DNA from: Flavobacterium hydrophilum
GTDB taxonomy: Bacteria > Bacteroidota > Bacteroidia > Flavobacteriales > Flavobacteriaceae
DNA: 64,000 nucleotides
Direction: 5' to 3'
Assembly: GCF_003202405.1 (NCBI RefSeq)
Contig: NZ_QJHL01000001.1
Span: 496,001-560,000, forward strand
The notes under the pieces are model-generated. The model had not been told where the DNA came from. It did no database searches and worked only from the letters and a program-made list of their open reading frames with translations. A program made the translations under genes and the position numbers. Positions within the stretch are counted from its first letter, which is position 1. Every line of letters starts with the position of its first letter. This document shows, in pieces, positions 36,201-42,132 of the stretch.

Positions 36201-38771
36201 GGAAAAGGGGACGGTACAGACTTGGTACAGTCAAATGGACTGGCAAATAAATGGGCCATTAATATGAAGACGGACGGTAACCTGACCTTAGAAAGTGAAG
36301 GACGTTCGTACAAACTGACAAATCAGAATCTGGCAGATGGCAACTGGCACAATGTAACATTGTTGTTCAATAGGCTAGGGTCTTTAAAAACGTATGTAGA
36401 TGCAGCTAATGTTTCATCAAATCAAATGGCGTCTATCGGTGGTTTCTCAGGAAGCAAAATATGGTTGGGAGCCCGCGGATCTGTAGATTTGGCGAATAAC
36501 GAAACGATCGACAGGCCTTTTACGGGTAAAATAGACGAATTCCAGTTATGGAATACCCTGCGAAACGAAGAGCAGATCAGCAGGGACAGATACAATGAAG
36601 TAGATGTTGCCAGTATCGGGTTATTGTTATATTCAAGATTAAACGCACCGGATCCGGCAAATGCAAACGGACCGAGATATTATCATGCCGATGTTAATCA
36701 GACGGTAATTGCTGATAATGCGGTTTTAAGTAATGGAACGGTAAACTATTCTAATGATACTCCTGCTATTAAGCCGGAAAGGGCATTGATCAAATTCTTG
36801 GTCAACCATATCATCAACAAAGATGAAATGATACTGGAACCAATAATTACAGATTGGGCTTCACTCGAAGGACAGGTTGTAGATGTTACAGTGCATAAAA
36901 TGTACGATAGTGCAAACAATATGCAGCAGTCTCCGGTGACCTGGACCGCTTATGTAAAACGAAACGAGGTAAGCTGGTTTGCAGAAGGGTATAATGAAGT
37001 GGTGGATATTGTAAAAAATACCGGTGCTTCAAAATCATTTGAAATTACCTTGTTGAACAAAGGAGGAAAAGGACAGCCTTTTACTATTACAAACATACCA
37101 AAATGGTTAACGCTAAGCAGTAAATCAGGTACAATAGCACCAAACAGTAAAATCATAATTACGGCGGCGATTGACAAAGAACTGACGGCAGGGGAATACC
37201 TGGAAAACATGTACTTGCAGACCGACTTTGGGTACGACGAAAAAATGCAGATTAAAATGAGGGTCTTAGCACCTGATCCGGGATGGACAGTAAATCCGGG
37301 TGATTTTAAATACAGTATGAATATCGTGGGAAGAATAAAGGTTGATGGACGTTTTTCGGAAGATTCGTATGATAAAATTGCGGCATTTTATAACGGTCAG
37401 GTTAGAGGTGCTGTAAACTTGGTGTACAACGCAGCATATAAGGAATATTATGCCTTCTTAACAGTGTACAGCAATACGGCTTTCGGCGAAGAAATCGAAT
37501 TTAAGATCTGGGATTCGTCTAAAGGCGAAATTTTACAGGGAACGCTGAATGGTAAACTGTCAGTGACATTTGAAGAAAACGAAACAGTTGGAAAACTAAG
37601 TTTGCCGGCTATTTTCGAAAATTCGAATTTGGTCGAACAGCACATAAACTTTAACAAAGGCTGGACCTGGGTTTCTTTCAACGTAAACGATGCCAATTTT
37701 TCAGATCTGAACAAATTGACGGCAAATTTAAAATTAGAAACCTCAGATCGTATCCTAAGCTATGCTCCGGCACTTTTAGAGACCTATTTCAAGGACGGAT
37801 CAAGACCGGCAAACAGTGGCTGGTCAGGGACAATCAGTGCTAATGGTGGTGTTGGTAACACCAAAATGTATAAAGTATATACGGCACAGGAAAATCCATT
37901 AATTATTACGGGTGCTTCTGTGAACGTGTCAGATTGGAGTTTCCCAATCCAGAACAACTGGAACTGGCTTCCATATCCGTTAGCAGGCAATCAGTCAGTA
38001 AATGAAGCACTGGCATATTTTGATGCGGCTGATGGTGACGTGATTAAGTCGCAAAACTTATTTGCGATCTATGATCCTCTTGTAGGCTGGAACGGAACCC
38101 TGAATTATCTGGAAGCGGGCAAAGGCTACATGATCAAATCAAGCAAGGCTCAAACCTTCAAATACCCGGGCTATTTGGCAAATACGGCCAAAAACAAAAC
38201 AGCTAAAATTACAGCTCAGGAAGCAATTCCGCAACAGTTTAAGCAGTATCCGGACAACATGAACGCAATTGTTTTATTGCCGGAAGGATATAAAGAGCTG
38301 TACGCCTATGATGCGAATGGAATTTTGAAAGGCGAGGCAAAAACACAGTGGATAAACGGCAAAGAACTGAGTTTTATAACAGTCTATGGCGATAAGCCGG
38401 AAACATTATCTTTTTACATCGGCGACGGTATAACGAAGAAAAAAACAAGTAAAACATTCAGTTTTGCGGGTGAGAATGTACTGGGAACTTTTGCACAACC
38501 GGTCATTATTGACGAAGCGGCAGCAGGTATAAAAGTATATCCGAATCCGTTTGATAATGAAATTACAGTAGAGCTTTATGCGGCCGAAAAGCAGCAGGTA
38601 GTACTGCAGTTGGTTACGTTAACCGGCCAGTTGCTGTCGGCTGAAAAACGCACATTGACCGCCGGGACAAATCTGCTTAAGATAAATCCAATTGTAGCTT
38701 CAGGAGTATATTTGCTGAAAGTAGAGATCAATGGTCATACAGAAATTTATAAAGTAATTAAAAACCAGTAA
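30216..38771 (+). CDS. 2851-aa LamG-domain adhesin with T9SS type A sorting domain
   Basis: Starts at ATG 30216 or the adjacent ATG 30219; signal peptide KKLIITLVLGLMVTGLWAQ. Three concanavalin A/LamG-like domains are visible, near residues 225-415 (YIDEIRIWKAELE), 1750-1945 (MHDLRLWNKTI, LIGYWPMDEG) and 1950-2148 (IDEFQLWNTLRNEE). Carboxypeptidase-like Ig segments occur early (AIVTGNISYEGGNPVKDV and VDNTRVTVAGKVVGG). Residues of about 2355-2470 share a domain with the next gene's product. The C-terminus from about 2770 (IKVYPNPFDNEITVEL...IYKVIKNQ) is a T9SS type A sorting domain. Expected to be secreted across the outer membrane and surface-bound; LamG domains suggest carbohydrate or host/prey binding. 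Very few cysteines. Probable operon with the tail-collar gene. Confidence 0.9.
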   Translation: MMKKLIITLVLGLMVTGLWAQVGQGARVVNSSQAIQKNGFTIQVGLPFLGQNKNTSTRTIQPVDVRFPWSTLYLYNTFAEESFDVSKGYFGDKILITWDLRSNFELISSIKIYKKEYSEPDSKYVFVGSVAPSVTQYEDKYAEGGVLFQYKVVAEGVSKMESLYTTHITGYGYRNPTAIVTGNISYEGGNPVKDVIVMASTAGNSVNPGSSLDISAAGSVKIENTKTPITNAVTYQAWVKPKKQFTNDSGTPVRLLRLVNLEGTNLDVSANLLAASKKLAVTVGNSVFELQNYFPSGKLNSRGDDLLVPVSEFNNSFVHFSVVINDGKAPLLFINGRPVTVAYKESVNSKLVGVDANYAAPYFNVTVPVQANSLKSSGGNATEWTKVNVGGGNDAYIDEIRIWKAELETTAIRTDYARYISGNDSRLIAYLRANEKVGLYAYDLSRNGFNYNKNHGSFENVAWATGAVNFPTADQLGILGVTDKNGNYEITAIPYSGTGESFTITPMYGNHKFESAQQLVFLGQGSEVVNKVNFIDKSSFSFKGVVQYDTRGVFPSFVDIDTKTASNKGTSWISGPGILDEGYNYYQLSTGEKYAKGQYWMNTAGTPADKSDDYLDRYAAIFTQGANVYIDGNIVLDKNNVPVVTDDKGFFDISVPIGNHYVTVKKEGHVFTYNGRFPANDFKEFFEDSNEPVVFVDNTRVTVAGKVVGGPVEAAKVTGFGDKGLVTKTIKDTNGNTLTAEVSAKNNIGTASFTLGYAPVGANVTPYTKYNFLTNAASGEYRVDVMPLRYDLKAEDLKIPSSTPPLSLLKSGTTEVFDFSKVTVPVTPEFSYTDGTVEKKEIGKPYHYEKSFTYRSTPTLEVTQQTSDTSIDVDGTYMSTAGFANPVYTQFHSYKIVLNRFERYTNNDIAPAVSVTVPVTDGELIKNNNLALANSENVTVNGSNLTYTFKAGLPSITPPFQIKSTLKYRINEVDYDVENYKDTGVILGGKADGSQTFVTAAPDVPAIILRDPPGSNSFATIEKGESVSFTSEASFAHQEGAAEEVKIGAGVFFELQGGLVPTPKVTIETTNSAIVGIGLNNTSEDGNTVTSTYTFNKAISTSDATDYVGADGDLYIGNSKNIFYGSYDNVEVSKTIPKKYVNGVTVQLPQGDYVNLGTAAAPVYISKQKALSFVDKPTETFFMYSQKHILTNLIPEYELFISTSLNGPNPNAAENVQKREEYAEKIRLWRKVILDNEKSKYAAKNDRSGYKGNLANVITGFNDKVSGVYNGTSDPAAKSRLTNQLKESKDIKNLLDANFEKNISFDSGVGEYNQSVETSVVSASTTSYNLVIDESVAAVIGTSVNKVGVEFNTKAFFQQDINSSLAKETTNTTNISYTLKDNDPANFLSVDVVNAFDGNGPVFITQGGRTSCPQEGAELSYFYNHTDYNEAAAKIKIDELAQNKRQPLTFATQKVEVPVLTVTDNDMSNIVEGKNAEFELKLENNSMSGSDANYLLKVDNTTNPNNALINIEQNGTIVFVPYGKTTTYKLTLAKSISDIYEYKDIRIVLQSLCDGEDVSSSVLVSAHFVPSCSPVTVSAPLNNWVHNMETAYNTDGTTNPLLINVSGYNTKFSSFKKIDLEYRLATSPNWIRLQTYYGSQAFYDAAVLNNETQITFIGSSATLPYNFDIAALKLLDGNYEIRARSTCTNNTEYISDVITGRVDLHAPQRFGTPLPIDGILGAGEDLKVSFNEPVFYNSAVSTIEIKGQTNQLPVDHNVSLRFDGTASTSVINSPKITSGDLTFEFWMNNSTTAASAAILAQQEGLSIQLKNGEIYFNIGAVTANGPVTKDNLYHHYTFTHKNSTGEVRIYEDDKEIGVNTGTANMQFSNNNGLVIGGNSFVGNMHDLRLWNKTIGLDEAYAKMYTKLIGNEANLIGYWPMDEGRGTLANDKARYKHAVVKATWDIKPKGTSYEFANGQNVALTNVNFVQLTKEMDATVSFWVKTAVSQEATLFSNGKGDGTDLVQSNGLANKWAINMKTDGNLTLESEGRSYKLTNQNLADGNWHNVTLLFNRLGSLKTYVDAANVSSNQMASIGGFSGSKIWLGARGSVDLANNETIDRPFTGKIDEFQLWNTLRNEEQISRDRYNEVDVASIGLLLYSRLNAPDPANANGPRYYHADVNQTVIADNAVLSNGTVNYSNDTPAIKPERALIKFLVNHIINKDEMILEPIITDWASLEGQVVDVTVHKMYDSANNMQQSPVTWTAYVKRNEVSWFAEGYNEVVDIVKNTGASKSFEITLLNKGGKGQPFTITNIPKWLTLSSKSGTIAPNSKIIITAAIDKELTAGEYLENMYLQTDFGYDEKMQIKMRVLAPDPGWTVNPGDFKYSMNIVGRIKVDGRFSEDSYDKIAAFYNGQVRGAVNLVYNAAYKEYYAFLTVYSNTAFGEEIEFKIWDSSKGEILQGTLNGKLSVTFEENETVGKLSLPAIFENSNLVEQHINFNKGWTWVSFNVNDANFSDLNKLTANLKLETSDRILSYAPALLETYFKDGSRPANSGWSGTISANGGVGNTKMYKVYTAQENPLIITGASVNVSDWSFPIQNNWNWLPYPLAGNQSVNEALAYFDAADGDVIKSQNLFAIYDPLVGWNGTLNYLEAGKGYMIKSSKAQTFKYPGYLANTAKNKTAKITAQEAIPQQFKQYPDNMNAIVLLPEGYKELYAYDANGILKGEAKTQWINGKELSFITVYGDKPETLSFYIGDGITKKKTSKTFSFAGENVLGTFAQPVIIDEAAAGIKVYPNPFDNEITVELYAAEKQQVVLQLVTLTGQLLSAEKRTLTAGTNLLKINPIVASGVYLLKVEINGHTEIYKVIKNQ

Positions 38772-38776
38772 TCACA

Positions 38777-38826
38777 TAATCCGACTCCCGTAGAACAATT
38801 TAAAGTTTTATGGGAGTACCGGATTA
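38777..38826 (+). repeat. Intercistronic stem-loop between adhesin and following gene
   Basis: TAATCCG (38777-38783) pairs with CGGATTA (38820-38826), and CTCCC pairs with GGGAG inside it, giving a long imperfect stem that ends 10 nt before the next ATG. No T-run follows, so it may be an mRNA processing or attenuation element rather than a terminator. Confidence 0.55.
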
Positions 38827-38836
38827 GGGATAGAAA

Positions 38837-39760
38837 ATGAAAAAGATGAAAAAGTATATATACAGTATGTTGGTGCTGCTGTTAGTAGCCGCCAATGTAC
38901 ACGGACAGTCACCCAACTGGTCGGTTAATGAAAATAATTTTCAGTACACAATGACGTTTGTTGGCTTTTTGAATGTAGACGGTACTACTTTAACAAGTGT
39001 AAATGATAAAGTAGCGGCCTTTGCAGGAAATGAGTGCAGGGGGGTAGCAAATTTGACTTATGTGGCAAGTCAGAACAAGTACTTCGCCTATCTGACCGTT
39101 TTTTCGAATCAGAATAATGAGCCTATTAGTTTTAAAATTTACAATTCGGCAAAAAACGAAATTAAAAACATAGACAAAACTAAAAATTTCACAACAAACG
39201 AAAACTACGGTAATCTGTTTCAGGCGTATAGTTTTGCAAGTCCGGCTTTAAGTACAGAGGCAGGTTTATTCAATGTGGGTTTTAAAAACGTACAGAGCAT
39301 AGACATGGCTATAGACGGTAACGCAGTTACCGTGTACCTGTGGCCCGGACAGGATCTGACAGCCTTAAACACGGTATTTCAGGTAAGCCCGGGGGCAGAA
39401 ATCTATATCGGAACAGTAAAACAGGAGTCTGGGACAAATGCTATAAACTACACAAATCCGGTACAGTTTCAGGTGTTATCGGCAGATCAGTCGGTGCTGA
39501 AGCAATGGACAGTAACAGTTAAAAAAGGTTCCGGAAATGTCGTTTATTATAAAAAAGATGCAGTATGTTATGAAGGAGGGGCAATTAAACTGTTGTACTC
39601 CCAGGAGGGCGAAGCGGTTCGTCTGATAACAGGGACACTTACCTTGTCAACACAAACAATTACAAACGGACAGGTAGTTTTTAATAATTTAAACGAAGGA
39701 ACATATAAGGTGATAGTCGGAGGCGATGTAAAAGAAATTGTTATTAATCTAAAAAAATAA
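38837..39760 (+). CDS. Secreted protein sharing a domain with the 2851-aa adhesin
   Basis: 307 residues from ATG 38837 with signal peptide ending NVHGQ. Residues of about 25-130 (WSVNENNFQYTMTFVGFL..DKVAAFAGNECRGVANL..YFAYLTVFS) align by eye with residues 2355-2470 of the upstream giant (WTVNPGDFKYSMNIVGRI..DKIAAFYNGQVRGAVNL..YYAFLTVYS). Residues of about 140-240 resemble DUF5018-type Ig domains (VTVYLWPGQDLTALN...WTVTVKK). The last 70 residues form a small beta domain. No sorting domain is seen. Being separated from the giant by only a stem-loop, it is likely co-transcribed. Function unknown; a partner or decoy copy of the adhesin's membrane-proximal domain is conceivable. Confidence 0.8.
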   Translation: MKKMKKYIYSMLVLLLVAANVHGQSPNWSVNENNFQYTMTFVGFLNVDGTTLTSVNDKVAAFAGNECRGVANLTYVASQNKYFAYLTVFSNQNNEPISFKIYNSAKNEIKNIDKTKNFTTNENYGNLFQAYSFASPALSTEAGLFNVGFKNVQSIDMAIDGNAVTVYLWPGQDLTALNTVFQVSPGAEIYIGTVKQESGTNAINYTNPVQFQVLSADQSVLKQWTVTVKKGSGNVVYYKKDAVCYEGGAIKLLYSQEGEAVRLITGTLTLSTQTITNGQVVFNNLNEGTYKVIVGGDVKEIVINLKK

Positions 39761-39762
39761 TC

Positions 39763-40155
39763 ATGAACAATAAAGTAGCTGTTTTTTTAACAATTGTTTT
39801 AGCGATGTTGGTAAGTTGCTCTCCTGAGGACGAGCCTCAAAACATCATTACGGCAGAAATAGCCTATGTACATAAAAATGGTTTTGCTGTTTCAACGGGA
39901 GAATGCATCAATCCGGATGAGGAGTATGCGATAGCAATAACGGCCAAATTCAGTAAAAAAAGAGGATCAGATAAACCGGTAGCGGTCAGATATACGCTGA
40001 ACGGAGTAGAGCACGTGATGACTTTTGAGCAAGATGGTACACAATTGCTGGGTGTAGAATTGATAAACGGTGTAAATCAGGCACAAATCGTGGGTACGGA
40101 TTACAAAGCACAGGTTTCATTTTTCTCACACGACGATTTTGAGTTGGTACGATAA
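39763..40155 (+). CDS. Small lipoprotein, last gene of the adhesin operon
   Basis: 130 residues from ATG 39763, 2 nt after the previous stop. The N-terminus MNNKVAVFLTIVLAMLVSC ends in a lipobox-like LVSC, and the acidic SPEDEPQ after Cys fits an outer-membrane or surface-exposed Bacteroidota lipoprotein. The remainder is a single beta-sandwich-like domain (KPVAVRYTLNGVEH, KAQVSFFSHDDFELVR). No family recognised. A terminator follows at 40213. Confidence 0.75.
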   Translation: MNNKVAVFLTIVLAMLVSCSPEDEPQNIITAEIAYVHKNGFAVSTGECINPDEEYAIAITAKFSKKRGSDKPVAVRYTLNGVEHVMTFEQDGTQLLGVELINGVNQAQIVGTDYKAQVSFFSHDDFELVR

Positions 40156-40212
40156 TGCTTTTTGATATATAAATTCAGGATATTGAATATGCTGTTAAAT
40201 CATTTAATAGTA

Positions 40213-40242
40213 AAAAAAATGGGCTTTTAAGCCCATTTTTTT
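40213..40242 (+). terminator. Terminator of the adhesin operon
   Basis: AAAAAAATGGGCTT-TT-AAGCCCATTTTTTT: a GC-core stem GGGCTT/AAGCCC extended by A/T pairs and ending in a T-run. It is symmetrical and so could act in both directions. Confidence 0.85.
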
Positions 40243-40402
40243 TATCTGATTTTTTTTAGGTAAGATTACAATTTCTTGTACATATTATAATTTCCAACAA
40301 TTTTGAAATACTAAATGCTAGTAACAGCTAGCCAGAAAGAAAATAGAAACAAATAAGTAAGAAATTATTTCTTTTTTAAGGGTGGGGTTAAAATAAATGA
40401 AC

Positions 40403-40410
40403 TATCTTTG
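40403..40410 (+). promoter_or_regulatory. Possible -7 box for the AraC-type regulator
   Basis: TATCTTTG matches TAnnTTTG. It is 230 nt upstream of the gene and lacks a clear -33 element, so this is tentative. Confidence 0.35.
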
Positions 40411-40640
40411 TTTCTTTAAAGTGTTGTTTTACAATTATTTGTGAGTGATTAGGTAGTATTGTAGCTGTTGAGTCAGGATTTTCAGGATTAATAATTCCCG
40501 TTAAGCCAATTATCATTAATTTAAATACTGGAAGATAAATAGAAAACTTTCTCGTAGCATAGCAGTTGTAAAAACAGCTTCAGGGTCTTTTGTAGTTATT
40601 CAAAAGCACATGATTACGTATTTTAATAGTAAAAATAAAA

Positions 40641-41837
40641 ATGATGAAGGAGATACTACTTTCATTTTACTTTTTTATAGCGGCAATCGTTGGATTTGCA
40701 ACTTCCTTTAGGATAATTTTTTCAAAGAAAGATTATGAAAAGAGCTTTTTCCTGGGACTGTTTTTGTTTAGTCTCGCAGTGGTAAGTATTTACAATTTTT
40801 ATTTGTCCGCATATAATATTAAGAATTTCCCTGATCTTATTGGGATCACAAAATCATTTATATTTCTGGTAGCTCCATGTGCTTTTTTATATGTACGAAA
40901 GGTATTGTTTCCATATTCCGTTTTTAAAAATTACGATTGGCTTCATTTTTTGCCTTTCTTGATTTATTTTTCGATCACGATTATGGTATGGATTGGAAAT
41001 TTCAGCAGCTTTTATTTTGTCGATTACCTTTCTGTAAAAACAAACAATCCGTTTTCCGTATTAAGTCTGAGCGTTTGGCTGTTATATGCATTTTGTCAGA
41101 CCATGATGATCTTAAATTATGATATCAAAAACTTGAAAGAAAAGCAGCTTCACAATAAAAGAATAATAAACTGGATCAAACACTATAATTTGATGGTTCT
41201 GTTTCTGTTTTCAGCACTTTTTCTTCATTTCTTTTTAGTGCAGACAACGAACAGCATAGATTACTCCTGTTACGTATTAATTTCTTCGGTTCTCGTATTT
41301 ACGGTATACTGGCTTTATTTCAAACCACAGCTGTTCTATGATTATAAGGAGGATGACTCTGATTATAATGGGAAAGAAAATATAGGTTTTCTTGCCTCAA
41401 AAGAAGCAAAAAATGCCATCAATATAGTCAAAGAATTTCCGCCTGAAAAAAAACAGCTGTATCTTGCAAAACTGGATAGTCTTTTTACCTCCGAAAAACT
41501 CTTTTTACAAAAAGATCTGATGATTCGCAATATTGCCGAAAAAACCGGAATTACGATACACAATCTTTCTAATTTAATTAATTCAGAATTTAATATGCAC
41601 TTTCAGGACTATATAAACCTGAAGCGTATCGAATATTTCATGGAAAAAATAAACGATCCTGACTGGAAAGATTTATCACTCGAAGGAATGGCATGGGCTT
41701 CTGGTTTTAAATCCAGGACCACCTGCTTTAGGGCATTTATAAAACATACAGGAAAATCCCCTTCAGAATACTTCAAAATAATCAGGCTAGGTGTTGAAAA
41801 AGACCATTCTTATTTCTTAAAACAATCTGTAAGTTGA
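40641..41837 (+). CDS. Membrane-anchored AraC-type transcriptional regulator
   Basis: 398 residues; ATG 40641 is followed by a second ATG. Residues 1-235 hold about seven hydrophobic segments (SFYFFIAAIVGFAT, FLFSLAVVSIYNFYL, FLPFLIYFSITIMVW, LMVLFLFSALFLHFF, YVLISSVLVFTVYWLY). The last 120 residues are an AraC-type double helix-turn-helix (RNIAEKTGITIHNLSNLINSE and MAWASGFKSRTTCFRAFIKHTGKSPSEYF). This layout is common in Flavobacteriia and lets a membrane signal control DNA binding. The target is unknown; it lies between the adhesin operon and the T6SS locus, and either could be controlled by it. Confidence 0.85.
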   Translation: MMKEILLSFYFFIAAIVGFATSFRIIFSKKDYEKSFFLGLFLFSLAVVSIYNFYLSAYNIKNFPDLIGITKSFIFLVAPCAFLYVRKVLFPYSVFKNYDWLHFLPFLIYFSITIMVWIGNFSSFYFVDYLSVKTNNPFSVLSLSVWLLYAFCQTMMILNYDIKNLKEKQLHNKRIINWIKHYNLMVLFLFSALFLHFFLVQTTNSIDYSCYVLISSVLVFTVYWLYFKPQLFYDYKEDDSDYNGKENIGFLASKEAKNAINIVKEFPPEKKQLYLAKLDSLFTSEKLFLQKDLMIRNIAEKTGITIHNLSNLINSEFNMHFQDYINLKRIEYFMEKINDPDWKDLSLEGMAWASGFKSRTTCFRAFIKHTGKSPSEYFKIIRLGVEKDHSYFLKQSVS

Positions 41838-42049
41838 AGTAGTGGGCCAGCATCTGATTATTAAAGAAAAGCAACAATGAATTCTAAAATATAGGGTTAA
41901 TGTAGTGCTGCAAAAAAATAGCAGGCGATAAGATCTGTCCAAAACTATTTTCAGTAAAAAAGCAAAACCAAAAGAAGGTGTTTTTATAAAGGAATACAAT
42001 AATTTAAAAATTCAGGATTTCATCTGGGTTTTTACCTGGATCTGAAATC

Positions 42050-42070
42050 AAAAAGAAGATCGGCATCTTC
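42050..42070 (-). terminator. Terminator after tssH
   Basis: On the minus strand GAAGAT-GCCG-ATCTTC is followed directly by TTTTT. It lies 63 nt past the tssH stop at 42133 and ends the leftward tssH operon. Confidence 0.75.
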
Positions 42071-42132
42071 ATAATGAAAATGCACTTCTAAAAATTAATT
42101 TTCATCAAAGAGGTCATTTTTAGTCGACCAGC

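Larger units (their letters stand above)
40156..40640. other. Intergenic region between lipoprotein and AraC-type regulator
   Basis: Contains a strong terminator (40213-40242), a GCTAG...CTAGC short inverted repeat near 40318-40333, and a -7 box TATCTTTG at 40403-40410 that would leave a 230-nt leader before the regulator. No coding frame was supported. Confidence 0.5.
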
